Notes: a model not told the origin generated them from the sequence alone. 64,000 nt of DNA from Myxococcales bacterium (GCA_016794525.1 JAEUJY010000105.1:46879-110878), one strand, 5' to 3'; positions 8,461-19,513 are shown, counted from the stretch's first letter. Numbers and translations: made by a program.

Positions 8461-10131
8461 GTGGCCGCCTCGCCCGATGTCCTCCGTCGCTCCGCGTTCC
8501 TGTCGACCTTCGCGCACCAGGGCGCCGTGTACCTGTACCACGACCTCTACGGCTACCTGCTGCAGATGTCGCCGGACCTGGTCGAGTTCATCGACCAGTT
8601 CGCCGAGCCGCGCACCGTCGCCGACGTCGTCGCGGCCCACGCCGATCGCTTCGAGGGCCAGGCCCAGCAGTTCGTCGACGTGTTCTACCAGCACGCGTGC
8701 CTGGTCGAGCCCGACGACGACGAGCGCGCCGGCATCTGGCCGATGATCGCGATCAAGGGCAAGTGGAACGTGTGGCGGCGCCACGGCGATCGCCTGACGA
8801 TCTACACCGCGTGGGGCGACCGGCCGATCCAGCGCATCGAGCTCGATCCGATCGACACCGCGATCTGGGACGCGTGCGACGGCGAGATCCGGCTCAACGA
8901 GCTGCGCGCCAAGCACGACGCCAAGCGGGTGGCGGCGCTGGTCCACCGGCTGACCCACTCGAGCGTGCAGGCGCTCAAGCTGTCGGCGTTCCCGATGTCG
9001 ATGTACGCCAAGCGGCCGGCGCTGACGCCGAGCTACGTCACGTCGACGATGCCGTACCCGAGCTGGGCCCCGGGCCAGCCGCTCGACGCGCCGGTCACCG
9101 ACGTCGCCACCGACGGCTACTACCAGCAGGTCGCCGACGCCGAGCAGCAGTTCGACCACACCGAGACGACGCTGTCGCACCTGTTCCGGGTCCAGCACCC
9201 GGCGCTGGGCGGCCGCACCTACGGCGAGGCGCTGGTCGGCGCGTTCCTCGATCGCCTGCCGGCCCACCGGGTGCGCGTGCTCGAGATCGGCGGCGGCCTC
9301 GGCTACGTCGCCAAGGCGGTGTGCGAGGCGCTGATCGCGGCGGGCCGCGAGGTGACCTACACGATCCAGGAGATCTCGCCGCAGCTGGCCGAGGCGCAGC
9401 GCGCTCGCACCGCCGGCCTGCCGGTGGTGGTGCAGCTCGGCGACGTGCTCGCGGCCGAGCACCCGGCCGACGGCTACGACCTGATCCTCTCCAACGAGAT
9501 GGTCGGCGATCTGCCGGCGGTGCAGCTGCAGCGCGCCGACGTCGGGCTGACCGCCGAGGGCGGCGAGGTCGACCCGGCGCTCCTGGCCGGGCTGGGGCGC
9601 CCCGGCGAGCTGGTGCGCGACCTGGGCATCAGCCTCGACGACGCGCCCGATCCGTTCTACCTGCTGACCGGCGCGCTCGAGCTGATGATCCGGATCGCCC
9701 GGTGGCTGGCGCCCGAGGGCGTCGCGATCGTCACCGAGTTCGGCGAGCGCCACATGTGGCCCAAGCTGTCGTCGCACCTCGATCACCCCGAGCTGTCGAC
9801 GCACTTCGGCCACCTGCAGACCGCGGCGATCACGCTGGGCCTGACCGCGAAGATCGAGTTCGTGATGGACCTGATCGATCTCGACCGCACGCTCGACGGC
9901 CTGGCGACGACGCGCTCGCACTTCCGCGCGCTGGTCGCGCTGTTCGCCGACGCCGGCGTCGCGCTGCCCAAGGTCGGATACACGCGCGAGCTGCTGGCGG
10001 CGACCGCGTTCGGCAAGCTCGACCTCGCCGACGTTGGCGAGCTGCGCTGGGATCGCATCGAGGACCGCCTGATGGGCCTGGTGCCCCACGAGTTCAAGGC
10101 CGTGGTCTGCCGCAAGGCCGGCGGGAATTAG
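8461..10131 (+). CDS. MidA-like SAM-dependent methyltransferase with two N-terminal PqqD-like segments
   Basis: A 556-residue protein starting GTG at 8461. Residues ~10-90 and ~100-185 each resemble PqqD/radical-SAM peptide-chaperone folds: a strand pair, a helix with an (I)W...DG-type turn (AIWDACDGEIRLNEL in the second copy), then a helical end. From ~270 on comes a methyltransferase: EIGGGLGYVA is motif I and SNEMVGDLP matches the MidA/NDUFAF7 family. Such enzymes methylate protein arginines in complex I assembly, but the family is broad. The domain combination is unusual. Its TAG stop is the first arm of a perfect hairpin. Confidence 0.75.
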   Translation: MAASPDVLRRSAFLSTFAHQGAVYLYHDLYGYLLQMSPDLVEFIDQFAEPRTVADVVAAHADRFEGQAQQFVDVFYQHACLVEPDDDERAGIWPMIAIKGKWNVWRRHGDRLTIYTAWGDRPIQRIELDPIDTAIWDACDGEIRLNELRAKHDAKRVAALVHRLTHSSVQALKLSAFPMSMYAKRPALTPSYVTSTMPYPSWAPGQPLDAPVTDVATDGYYQQVADAEQQFDHTETTLSHLFRVQHPALGGRTYGEALVGAFLDRLPAHRVRVLEIGGGLGYVAKAVCEALIAAGREVTYTIQEISPQLAEAQRARTAGLPVVVQLGDVLAAEHPADGYDLILSNEMVGDLPAVQLQRADVGLTAEGGEVDPALLAGLGRPGELVRDLGISLDDAPDPFYLLTGALELMIRIARWLAPEGVAIVTEFGERHMWPKLSSHLDHPELSTHFGHLQTAAITLGLTAKIEFVMDLIDLDRTLDGLATTRSHFRALVALFADAGVALPKVGYTRELLAATAFGKLDLADVGELRWDRIEDRLMGLVPHEFKAVVCRKAGGN

Positions 10132-10149
10132 CCTCGCGAAGCGAGGCTA
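10129..10149. terminator. Perfect 9-bp hairpin containing the upstream stop codon
   Basis: tagcctcgc, loop gaa, gcgaggcta. The first three bases are the TAG stop of the methyltransferase gene. There is no T-run, so this is a possible terminator or RNA-end hairpin. It shares its arm sequence with the dispersed repeat of this window. Confidence 0.5.
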
Positions 10150-10186
10150 GCTCTGCGAGCCCTCGCGTCACCCGGGAAGTCGGCCC

Positions 10187-10250
10187 CCGATCCCGATCCC
10201 GTCCCCGATCCCGATCCCGATCCCGATCCCGATCCCGATCCCCGTCCCCA
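10187..10250. repeat. Hexanucleotide tandem repeat (GATCCC)n
   Basis: About ten imperfect units of cgatcc/gatccc, two of them altered to gtcccc, lie between convergent genes. This is a simple-sequence tract prone to slippage and holds no ORF. Confidence 0.9.
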
Positions 10251-10296
10251 CGACCGACACGCGACGGGCCCGCGACCGATGCTGGGGCACGCGAGG

Positions 10297-10320
10297 TTAG
10301 CCTCGCTGGCGCTCGGCTAA
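10297..10320. terminator. Imperfect hairpin at the end of the pseudokinase gene
   Basis: ttagcc...ggctaa arms with two internal mismatches. On the minus strand the pseudokinase TAG stop (10317-10319) falls inside. Same arm sequence as 10129-10149; with that hairpin it brackets the convergent intergenic region. Confidence 0.4.
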
Positions 10321-11648
10321 CCCATCGTCTTGCGGGCGGCGCCGAGGCGCGGGGCGGCGGCGAGGGCGCGGATCTGCTCGGCGATGACGAGGCCGAGGCG
10401 CGGGCCGGCGTCGAGCAAGCGGGCGCCGAACTGCGTGAACAGCGGCTGATCGCGGGGGCTGATGGGACCGAAGACGGCGAGCGCGGCGGTGGCGGTCTCT
10501 TCGAGGCCGCGGGCGAACATCACCAGCTCGAGGGCGTTCATGCCCGAGCCGTCGTGGCCGAGCCGCGCGTCGATCAGCACCAGGTCGGGGTGATCGCGGG
10601 TCAGCTTGCCGGCGGCCTCGCGGCCGTCGCGGGCGGCGTCGACGGTGGCGCGCGGGTGGGCGCGGCGGACGGCGCTCCAGATCGCGCGGACGCGATCGCC
10701 GTCGTCGTCGACCACCAGCACGCGCAGGCCGCGCCGCCCGGCGGCGACGCGCTCGGCGATGATCTCGAGCTGGCCGACGACGGCGCTGGCGCTGGGCGGG
10801 CGGGCCTCGGGATCCTTGGCCACCAGCTCGGCCAGCAGGTCGCCGAGTTCGGCCGGCAGATCGGCGCGGCCCTCGGTGACCGGCGGCGCCGGCGTGCGCG
10901 CGTGAGCGGTCAGCAGCGCCTGCGTCGAGTCGCCGGCGAACGGCGCGCGGCCGAGCGCCAGCTCGAGGCCGAGGCAGCCCAGGCCGTACAGATCGATGCC
11001 GATCGCGGCCGCGGGATCGGTCGGCGCCGCGCGGCCCAGCACCACCTCGGGCGCCAGGCACAGCCCCGACGGGCCGACCGCCGCCACCTGCCCGAGCGAG
11101 AACCGCCCGAACACCAGCCGGCGCATCCCGACCAGCGCGATCGTCTCGGCGTCGAGGTCGCCGATCGTGAAGCCGGCGCTGTGGATCGACTCGACGGCGC
11201 GCGCGACCCGCGTGAACAGCGCGAGCAGCTCGTCGGCGCTCATCCGCGCGCCGGCCGCCGCGTAGCCGCGCAGGTGCTCGCGCAGCGTCGTCGCGAGCAG
11301 CCGCTCGCCGGCGATGAACTCGACGCCGCGGTGGTTGCCGACCGAGTACACGGCCGCGGCGGCGTCGCTGGCCACGCCCGAGCAGCGGCGCGCCTCGGCC
11401 AAGAGCGACGGCGTGCCGGCGTCGCGGTACGCGACCTTGAGCAGCACGGTGCGCTCGAGGAGCATGTCCCACGCCTCGATCAGCGCGGCGCCCTCGGCGC
11501 GCGCCACCTCGCGGCGGGCGATGTACTGCGAGGCGACGACCTCGCCCGCGGCCAGCACCGGGTCCGGACTGTCGCGGAAGCCCGCGGGCGTCTGGAACGT
11601 CCGTGATGGGCCTCGCCCGCCGCCCGGGAAGTTGCCGCTGCCACTCAT
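10317..11648 (-). CDS. Pseudokinase fused to a degenerate response-regulator receiver domain
   Basis: This 443-residue protein begins at ATG 11648. Residues ~35-300 have a Hanks-type kinase scaffold: the beta3 lysine (TVLLKVAY), an APE motif (LAPEVVLG) and an IDLYGLG helix. However, the catalytic loop reads TIGDLDAETI in place of HRDLKPEN and the DFG position reads RFS, so catalysis is unlikely. Residues ~325-435 form a receiver domain with the acidic pair (VLVVDDDGD) and phospho-acceptor Asp (LVLIDARLG) but without the conserved Thr/Ser and Lys. It probably works as a signalling scaffold. No membrane segment is seen. Confidence 0.85.
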   Translation of the reverse strand: MSGSGNFPGGGRGPSRTFQTPAGFRDSPDPVLAAGEVVASQYIARREVARAEGAALIEAWDMLLERTVLLKVAYRDAGTPSLLAEARRCSGVASDAAAAVYSVGNHRGVEFIAGERLLATTLREHLRGYAAAGARMSADELLALFTRVARAVESIHSAGFTIGDLDAETIALVGMRRLVFGRFSLGQVAAVGPSGLCLAPEVVLGRAAPTDPAAAIGIDLYGLGCLGLELALGRAPFAGDSTQALLTAHARTPAPPVTEGRADLPAELGDLLAELVAKDPEARPPSASAVVGQLEIIAERVAAGRRGLRVLVVDDDGDRVRAIWSAVRRAHPRATVDAARDGREAAGKLTRDHPDLVLIDARLGHDGSGMNALELVMFARGLEETATAALAVFGPISPRDQPLFTQFGARLLDAGPRLGLVIAEQIRALAAAPRLGAARKTMG

Positions 11649-11695
11649 CGCCGTAGTGGGGTGAGTATCACGGGCCCCGGCGCTTGGGGCCAGCC

Positions 11696-11732
11696 AGCTC
11701 GCACAGCGCAGACCCTGAGATAGCCTCGCTGG
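11696..11732 (+). repeat. Dispersed ~50-bp repeat, copy 1 (partial)
   Basis: Aligns with 51666-51703 with three mismatches and one gap; the shared core is gcgcagaccc followed by tagcctcgctgg. It lies upstream of the pseudokinase start. Confidence 0.8.
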
Positions 11733-11813
11733 TCTCCGTAACTCGAGGAGTTGCAACGCAGCCCATGGAGATGCATCGGCGGCGTGGCGGTTCAGAATCA
11801 CGCGGTCGGAGCA

Positions 11814-12434
11814 CTAGCGACCGCGGGCGTCCTCGACCGCGCGCCACATGTACCAGGCGGCCAGCGAGCGGAACGGCCGCCACGGCGCCGCCAGCGTGGT
11901 CAACCGCGGGCCCTCGGGCACCGCGCGCAGGCGCAAGAAGTGCCGCAGGCCGACGCGCACCCCCAGGTCGCCGACCGGCCAGACGTCGGGCCGGCAAAGG
12001 CCGAACATCAAGAACATGTCGACCGACCACGGCCCGATGCCACGCACCGGCAAGAGCAGCCGGGCCACGGCCTCGTCGTCCGCGGTCAAGAGGCCCCGCG
12101 TCGTGAGCCGCCGGTCGCCGAAGTGCGCCGCCAGGTCGAGCAGCGCGCGCGCCTTGGCCTCCGACAGCCCGGCGCTGCGCAGCCGCGGCAGCGGCGTGGC
12201 CGCCAGCGCCGCCGGGCGTGGGAACCGCTTGCGCGGGTACAGCGCGCAGACCCGGCCGTGGATCGTCTTGGCCGCGGCGCCGGCCAGCTGCTGGTAGATG
12301 ATCGCCGAGCCCAGCGACGCGAACGGATCGCGCGTCGGCGTCAGCGTCGGGACGCCGTGACGCTCGATCAGCGGCGCGAAGCGCGGCTCGGCGGCGCGCA
12401 GGTGCGCGGTGGCGGCCGCCAGATCGTAGGTCAT
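11814..12434 (-). CDS. DNA-3-methyladenine glycosylase II (HhH-GPD family, AlkA-like)
   Basis: A 206-residue base-excision repair enzyme. It shows IIYQQLAGAAAKTIHGR, the AlkA-type helix pair, then the helix-hairpin-helix LLPVRGIGPWSVDMFLMF and the downstream loop with the catalytic Asp (VWPVGDLGVRVG). It removes alkylated purines such as 3-methyladenine. It matches the catalytic core of AlkA but lacks E. coli AlkA's N-terminal domain. A CACAAT hexamer lies 9 nt before ATG 12434. Confidence 0.88.
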   Translation of the reverse strand: MTYDLAAATAHLRAAEPRFAPLIERHGVPTLTPTRDPFASLGSAIIYQQLAGAAAKTIHGRVCALYPRKRFPRPAALAATPLPRLRSAGLSEAKARALLDLAAHFGDRRLTTRGLLTADDEAVARLLLPVRGIGPWSVDMFLMFGLCRPDVWPVGDLGVRVGLRHFLRLRAVPEGPRLTTLAAPWRPFRSLAAWYMWRAVEDARGR

Positions 12435-12477
12435 CGCGGCGCGATTGTGCCACGCCGCCTGCTACACCCGGGCGTCC

Positions 12478-13317
12478 ATGCTGGCCTACGCGCTGGTGAT
12501 CGGCTCGGCGCTCCTGCACGCGTCGTGGAACGCGCTGGTCAAGCGCACCCGCGATCCGGCCGCGTCGGTGCACACCGTCGTCGCGACCGCCGGCGCGCTC
12601 ACCGCGATCGCCGCCGCCGGCGAGTACGCGGTGACCGGCCGCGGCGGGTCGGGCACCGCGCTCGGCCTGGCGGCGATCGCCGGCGTGCTCGAGGCCGGCT
12701 ACTTCCACGCGCTGGGCCGGGCGCTGACGCTCGGGCCGCTGGGGCCGGTCTACACGATCTCGCGCGGCGGCGCGGCGCTCCTGGTGTGGCCGGCGTCGAT
12801 GCTGGCGTTCGGCGAGCGCTTGACGCCGCTGGGCGCGGGCGGCAGCGCGCTGATCGTGCTCGGCCTGGCGGCGTCGACCTCGGTCGCCACCGTGCCCGGC
12901 CGCGCGGTGCGCTACGCCGTCACCTGCGCCGGCTTCATCGCCGGCTACAACATCACGTACAAGTTCGCGCTCGAGTCGGGCACCAGCCCGATCCTGGTGT
13001 TCGCGGTGTCGATGGCGGTGGCCACCGCGCTGGGCGCGACGCTCGGCGGTCGCGCCTACCGCACCGCGTTCGCGACCAACCTGCGCGAGGCGCCGTGGGC
13101 CACGCTCGGCGCCGGCGCGATCTGCGCCGCCGGCTTCGTCCTCTTGATGTACGGGCTGGCGCGCGGCGGCGCGGCCTACGTGTTCACGCTGCGCAACACG
13201 TCGGTGCTGTTCGCCACCGCGCTGGCGTTCCTGCTCGGCGAGCGCCCCTCGCACCGCGCGCTGGTCGGCGTCGGGCTGGTGTTCGCCGGCGCCGTCGCCC
13301 TCGGCGCCTCGCGCTGA
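12478..13317 (+). CDS. EamA/DMT-superfamily transporter
   Basis: 279 residues with about ten hydrophobic helices arranged as two EamA repeats. The first begins MLAYALVIGSALLHASWNALVK, the pattern (HaxWNal.K) typical of these permeases. The second ends with the usual SVLFATALAFLLGERP-like stretch. It is an inner-membrane exporter or permease with unknown substrate. The ATG at 12478 was chosen as the first residue of TM1. It is divergent from the glycosylase. Confidence 0.85.
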   Translation: MLAYALVIGSALLHASWNALVKRTRDPAASVHTVVATAGALTAIAAAGEYAVTGRGGSGTALGLAAIAGVLEAGYFHALGRALTLGPLGPVYTISRGGAALLVWPASMLAFGERLTPLGAGGSALIVLGLAASTSVATVPGRAVRYAVTCAGFIAGYNITYKFALESGTSPILVFAVSMAVATALGATLGGRAYRTAFATNLREAPWATLGAGAICAAGFVLLMYGLARGGAAYVFTLRNTSVLFATALAFLLGERPSHRALVGVGLVFAGAVALGASR

Positions 13318-13335
13318 GGCCGCCGAAAATGCGTC

Positions 13336-13359
13336 GGGCCGGCTGGTTGGCCGGCCCGG
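13336..13359. terminator. Bidirectional terminator hairpin
   Basis: Nine-bp stem cgggccggc/gccggcccg with a six-base loop, between convergent genes. On the minus strand it is followed by a four-T run, so it should best terminate the lipoprotein gene transcribed from 14117. Confidence 0.6.
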
Positions 13360-13379
13360 AGGTCACGTCCGCGGAAGCT

Positions 13380-14117
13380 TCAGCGGATCGGGATGGTCAC
13401 GGTCTGCAGGTCGAGCGCGGTGTTGCCGATCGTCAGCTGGCGGTTGGTGATCGGCGCCGAGTCGCCGATCGACAGGCCCTGCGCGTTGAGCGCGGCGACC
13501 ACGACGGTGTACGCGCGGCCCACCGGCACCGGCGTGGTGGTGATGGCGATGTTGTTGCCTTCACCGGCGGTGCACTGGTTGTGGTCGTCGTCGAAGCCGT
13601 TGGCGCCGCCGGCCTCGGTGGCGAGGATCGACACCTTGTCGGCGCTGACCGCGGCGCAGGTGGTCGGCGCGCCCTGGCGGGTCAGGTTCCAGCTGGCCGC
13701 GAAGAACGCGCGGTCCGAGTACAGCGAGAAGTCGACCGGGGTCACCGCGCCGGCGGTGACGGTGACCGTCTGCTCGGCGGACTGGGCGAACTTGGTCACG
13801 CCCGAGTTGTCGGTGATCTCGATCCACACGGTGTACGTGCCGGCGGGCAGGTCGAGGAACGGACCGCTGCCGTCGGCGCACAGGACCTTGCTGGTGTAGG
13901 GAGTGTCGCCGGCGCGCTCGGCGTGGATCGCGACGGTGTCGCCCGGGCAGGAGCCGGGGACGTTCGCGTTGTTGTTGTTGAGATCGGTCGAGAACAGCGC
14001 CCAGCCGACGTCCAGATCACCGGTGGTGGGGTCGGTGGTGTCGTCCGCGACGATGATGCAGCCGGCGAGCTGGCTAGCAGCACCCACGAGCATTGCCGAC
14101 AAGACTAGGTTCTTCAT
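13380..14117 (-). CDS. Hypothetical lipoprotein, all-beta
   Basis: 245 residues with a lipoprotein signal (MKNLVLSAMLVGAASQLAGC, lipobox LAGC). The ATG at 14117 follows GGGAG. The mature protein is beta-rich, with an immunoglobulin-like/CARDB-like flavour (LPAGTYTVWIEITDNSGV, PVGRAYTVVVAALNAQG), and contains spaced cysteines likely paired in disulfides. No catalytic motif is seen. Probably a periplasmic-face or surface lipoprotein. Confidence 0.75.
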   Translation of the reverse strand: MKNLVLSAMLVGAASQLAGCIIVADDTTDPTTGDLDVGWALFSTDLNNNNANVPGSCPGDTVAIHAERAGDTPYTSKVLCADGSGPFLDLPAGTYTVWIEITDNSGVTKFAQSAEQTVTVTAGAVTPVDFSLYSDRAFFAASWNLTRQGAPTTCAAVSADKVSILATEAGGANGFDDDHNQCTAGEGNNIAITTTPVPVGRAYTVVVAALNAQGLSIGDSAPITNRQLTIGNTALDLQTVTIPIR

Positions 14118-14243
14118 TGCGGTCTCCCTGTGCATGGCCTCATCGGCCGGTGAGGTTCGGCGGGCACTATCCCGCGCAAGCGTGACTGCTGCAAGCCACG
14201 CGCCGGAGTGGCGCGGGCACGAGACGGGTAGATGTGATGGTGG

Positions 14244-14723
14244 CTACGGTGCGCAGACGCACGGGCGTGCGCCGCAGTCGTCGACCTGAACCACAAGCAA
14301 GAGCGCGTCCAACGTCACGGCCTGGCCGATCGCCACGTCGCGCCAGATCGGTGGCGGCGCGGTGAAGGTGTCTGGATTCGCGGCCTTGCCGTCCAGGCAC
14401 TCCGGACTGATCGACAGCCCGACCGAGCCGGTCGGCAGATCGAACGCCGTCACGCCGTGGTTGTCCTCGCACGGGAACGCCACCCAGCGCGTGTCGCGCC
14501 CGGTGTCCCACCACAGCCGGATGCGCCCGATGCGCTCGCCCGCGCAATCCGAGATGTCTCGGTCGAGCGTGCTGCGCAGGGCCCAGGACAGCTCGACGGC
14601 TCCGCCGGTGGGTTGGGTGCATCCGTGAACTCCGAGACACACGACCGTCGCCAGGATTCGCCACACTGTGGCGCGGAAGCGGCGGCGTGGTTCGGGCGGT
14701 TCGACCGTCGGGGACGCGGGCAT
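14244..14723 (-). CDS. Small hypothetical lipoprotein
   Basis: 159 residues from ATG 14723; the hydrophobic signal ends in a lipobox-like VHGC (Cys ~36). The N-region before the signal is long, so a GTG further in (before VWRILATVV) is an alternative start. Contains [18 protein letters not shown] and several cysteines, including the final [12 protein letters not shown]. No family recognised. Confidence 0.6.
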   Translation of the reverse strand: MPASPTVEPPEPRRRFRATVWRILATVVCLGVHGCTQPTGGAVELSWALRSTLDRDISDCAGERIGRIRLWWDTGRDTRWVAFPCEDNHGVTAFDLPTGSVGLSISPECLDGKAANPDTFTAPPPIWRDVAIGQAVTLDALLLVVQVDDCGARPCVCAP

Positions 14724-14750
14724 ATTCACAGGGGCGGGGCTTCCAGGTCG

Positions 14751-14780
14751 TTGACCCGACGACGAGGCCCATGCTATCCC
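14751..14780 (+). promoter_or_regulatory. Candidate sigma-70 promoter of tolQRAB
   Basis: TTGACC (14751-14756), an 18-base spacer, then TATCCC (14775-14780), 13 nt before the tolQ ATG. It has a good -35 and a moderate -10. The leader would be very short. Confidence 0.4.
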
Positions 14781-14793
14781 GTAACCACCGAAG

Positions 14794-15507
14794 ATGCCAG
14801 ACATTTCCAAGCTCGTCGGGCTCGCTGTCGACGCCGCCGGCTCGACCGACATGGTGTCGCTGATCAAGCAAGCGCACTGGATCGTCAAGCTGACCATGGC
14901 GCTGCTCACGGGCATGTTCCTGGTCGGCGTCTACATCATCATCTACAAGACCCTGTACATCCGGCGGGCGTCGGTGGAGTCGGTGATGTTCAACGAGTCG
15001 TTCTGGCGCTCGCGGGACATCGAGCAGATCTACAAGCACGCGCAGATGCTGCGCAACAGCCCCATCTCGCAGATGTTCGTCGCCGGCTACACCGAGCTGG
15101 CCAAGCTCAACGCCGACGAGCGGATGAAGAGCGACAAGGAGGGCAACCTCGAGAACATCGAGCGCGCCCTGCGCAAGGCCCAGACGGTCGAGACCACCCG
15201 CCTCGAGTCGATGACGCCGTTCCTGGCGACGACCGGCTCGGCGGCGCCGTTCATCGGGCTGTTCGGCACGGTCATCGGCATCATGACCGCGTTCCAGTCG
15301 ATCTCCGGCAAGGGCAACGCGACCCTCGACACCGTCGGCCCGCACATCGCCGAGGCGCTGTTCGCGACCGCGATCGGCCTGGTGGCGGCGGTGCCCGCGG
15401 TCATGGCGTACAACTACTTCGTGCGGCGCATCCGCGTGCTGCGCTCGGAGATGGAGACGTTCGAGCAGGACTACCTGAACATCATCAAGCGGCATTTCCT
15501 GCATTGA
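14794..15507 (+). CDS. tolQ: TolQ/ExbB-family proton-channel protein
   Basis: 237 residues with three membrane helices: an N-terminal one ([20 protein letters not shown]), and a C-terminal pair with the family signature [20 protein letters not shown] and [20 protein letters not shown]. With TolR it forms the inner-membrane motor that uses the proton gradient to drive TolA. It leads the tolQRAB cluster. Confidence 0.92.
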   Translation: MPDISKLVGLAVDAAGSTDMVSLIKQAHWIVKLTMALLTGMFLVGVYIIIYKTLYIRRASVESVMFNESFWRSRDIEQIYKHAQMLRNSPISQMFVAGYTELAKLNADERMKSDKEGNLENIERALRKAQTVETTRLESMTPFLATTGSAAPFIGLFGTVIGIMTAFQSISGKGNATLDTVGPHIAEALFATAIGLVAAVPAVMAYNYFVRRIRVLRSEMETFEQDYLNIIKRHFLH

Positions 15508-15607
15508 CGTTCTGCACTGGACGATGCCGGTCGGCGTCCGCGGTCGCACCGCGGCGTAGACCTGGGCGGCGCGGCGCGCGTCGGATCTCGAACCAAGGAC
15601 GCACTCC

Positions 15608-16044
<437 letters not shown>

Positions 16045-16048
<4 letters not shown>

Positions 16049-16751
16049 CGCTCACGGGCTCCCAGCTGCACACGTTCTCCGGACTCGGCACCGCGCTGGT
16101 GACCGCGGTGGCCGGCGTCGCGGTGTGGTGGGCGGACGGCCACGCCGACGCCGCCAAGGCGAAGCCCGACCCGTTCGCCGACATGGAGGTCATCGACGCC
16201 GCGCTGGCCGAGAAGGCGCCGGCGCAGGTGGTGCAGCCGCAGAAGAAGTTCCGCACCCCCGATCCGGTCAAGCCCGAGGGGGTGTCGCACGACGAGAACG
16301 CCAAGCCGGTCGACAAGCCCAAGGACGATCCCAAGGACGACATCGACATCGACAAGGTGCTCAACCGCAACCGCGACGACGACGACGATCTCGACGTCGG
16401 GCCGACCACCCAGCCGGTGGTGGGCGCGTTCGACGGCGACGAGCAGGGCTGGGGCGACGAGACCAAGGGCGATCCGTACCTGGGGGCGCTCAAGAGCGAT
16501 CTGCTGCGCGCGTGGGAGTACCCCGAGATCCTGTCCGACGTCGGCACGCCGGTCGGCTGCATCCACCTCGAGCCGGACGGCACGATCCCCGAGGTCGTGC
16601 TGCGCGAGCAGAGCGGCAACGCCGAGCTCGACGACTCGGTCGAGCGCGCGCTCAAGGAGCTGCAGAAGAAGCGCGAGAAGGATCCCAAGCCGGTGCCCGC
16701 GCACCTCGTCCCCAAGACCAGGAAGTGGATATGCTACCGAATGAAGGTCTC

Positions 16752-16755
<4 letters not shown>
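16045..16755 (+). CDS. TolA/TonB-like periplasmic linker protein
   Basis: 236 residues: one N-terminal helix ([17 protein letters not shown]), a long charged Lys/Asp/Pro-rich middle (including [13 protein letters not shown]), and a C-terminal domain whose [15 protein letters not shown] strand and [11 protein letters not shown] helix match the TonB/TolA C-terminal fold. It is shorter than E. coli TolA and has no Ala-rich coiled coil. Position after tolR and before tolB supports a TolA role; tolB overlaps its stop. Confidence 0.8.
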
Positions 16756-18053
<1,298 letters not shown>

Positions 18054-18112
18054 GCACCGGTGCCCCGACTCGGGGCTGGACGGCGGCGCGCTGGGGTGAG
18101 ATCGTGGGCGGC

Positions 18113-19513
18113 ATGAGGCAGGGACCCTCGTGGACGATGGCCGTGGTCTGCCTGCTGATCGCGGGCTGTGGCGCCGCCGACGAGCGCGTCGACCCGGGCG
18201 ACCTGGCGCTGCGCGATCTGCTGGGCGTGCAGCCCAAGGTGGTCGCGGGCTGGGACGAGGCGCAGCGCGCGGCGGCCCGCGAGGTGCTGGCCGGCGGGCT
18301 CGCGGCGCGGGAGGCGGTCACGCTGCCGACGCCGCTGGCCGACGACGAGGCGGCGCTGGTCCGCGCGCTGGCCGCGGCCGACGCGGTGCTCGACGACGCC
18401 GGCGACGACGCCCGCGGCCTGGTGGTGGTGACGGCGGCGCGCCGCGAGCTCGCGGTGATCGACAGCCCGACCGCGACCGCGCTCTTGGTGGCCGAGCCGG
18501 CCGATCCGGCGGTCAGCCTGGACCTCGACCCGCGCGCGTGGACGTGTCCCGAGCAGCCGTGCGACCTCGGCGTGCTCGCGGCGCTGGCCGTCGACGCGGC
18601 GCCGGGCGCGCCGCTGGTGCGGGTGCGGCCGGTGGCGCAGCTCGCGACGATCGCGGCGATGACGGCCGGTGACGACGGCGTGCCGATCCTGCTGGTGAAC
18701 CCGGTGGTGACGGCGGTCGGCGTCGAGGCGGCCGGCGGCGCGATCGGGGCGAGTGCGGGTGGCGCGACGATGGCGCGCGGCGCGCCGGCGCTGCCGCCGC
18801 CGCCGCTGACCCGCGGCGCCTGGACCTACGGCGCGAGCCGCAACGCGTGCGCGACGACGGTCAGCTCGGACTGCGCGACCTGCCTCGGCGGCGGCCTGTG
18901 CGAGCCGGTGTGGGGCTCGGTGTCGGGGATGGAGGCGTGCACGATGTTGCAGGCCGATCCCGGCCGCAACTACGACCTCGTGTGCATCAACCTCGCGGTG
19001 TCGCTGGCCGACATCCGGGCGTGCGTGCAGGGCCGCGCGCCGACCTGCGCCATCGACGACAACGCGATCGATCTGCCGGCGGAGCTGGCCAACAACGCCA
19101 ACTTCCTCGACGACGCGACCTGCTCGGCGGCGCTCGAGGCGTGCCTGAACGAGCTGTACGGGACCGGCGGCAGCAGCGACGGCTGCGGCGCGTGCGACGG
19201 CTGCGACTGCGGCGGCTGCGACGACAACAGCAGCAGCGACGGCTGCAGCCTCAACGATCAGAACATGGACAACAACTGCAACGGCTGCAACGGCGGCGGT
19301 TGCAACGACAGCGGCGGCGGCTGCAACGGCGGCGGCGGCAACGGCAGCTGCAGCGTGGCCGGCGCCGGGCGGCGCAGCCCGGGCCTCGGCGTCGCGCTGG
19401 TGTGGGTGCTGTTGCCGGTGCCGGTGGCGCTGCGGGCGCGGCGCCGGGCGCGGCGGGTGCCGGCGATCGCGACGCCGGTCGATCCGCCGAGCGAGCCGCC
19501 GGCGCCGACGTGA
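18113..19513 (+). CDS. Cys-rich lipoprotein with C-terminal hydrophobic anchor
   Basis: 466 residues: lipobox signal (VVCLLIAGCG), a ~200-residue Ala/Asp/Val-rich domain, then a cysteine-containing domain (SDCATCLGGGLCEPVWGS), and a Gly/Asn/Ser/Cys repeat region (CDGCDCGGCDDNSSSDGC). It ends with a hydrophobic helix and an Arg cluster (ALVWVLLPVPVALRARRRAR), much like the MYXO-CTERM sorting layout. It lies directly after tolB, and the Lgt-family gene overlaps its stop, so the three are probably one transcript. Function unknown. Confidence 0.75.
   Translation: MRQGPSWTMAVVCLLIAGCGAADERVDPGDLALRDLLGVQPKVVAGWDEAQRAAAREVLAGGLAAREAVTLPTPLADDEAALVRALAAADAVLDDAGDDARGLVVVTAARRELAVIDSPTATALLVAEPADPAVSLDLDPRAWTCPEQPCDLGVLAALAVDAAPGAPLVRVRPVAQLATIAAMTAGDDGVPILLVNPVVTAVGVEAAGGAIGASAGGATMARGAPALPPPPLTRGAWTYGASRNACATTVSSDCATCLGGGLCEPVWGSVSGMEACTMLQADPGRNYDLVCINLAVSLADIRACVQGRAPTCAIDDNAIDLPAELANNANFLDDATCSAALEACLNELYGTGGSSDGCGACDGCDCGGCDDNSSSDGCSLNDQNMDNNCNGCNGGGCNDSGGGCNGGGGNGSCSVAGAGRRSPGLGVALVWVLLPVPVALRARRRARRVPAIATPVDPPSEPPAPT

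Noticed and set aside
10187..10250. Possible CRISPR array
   Set aside because: Units are 6 bp without spacers; simple tandem repeat.
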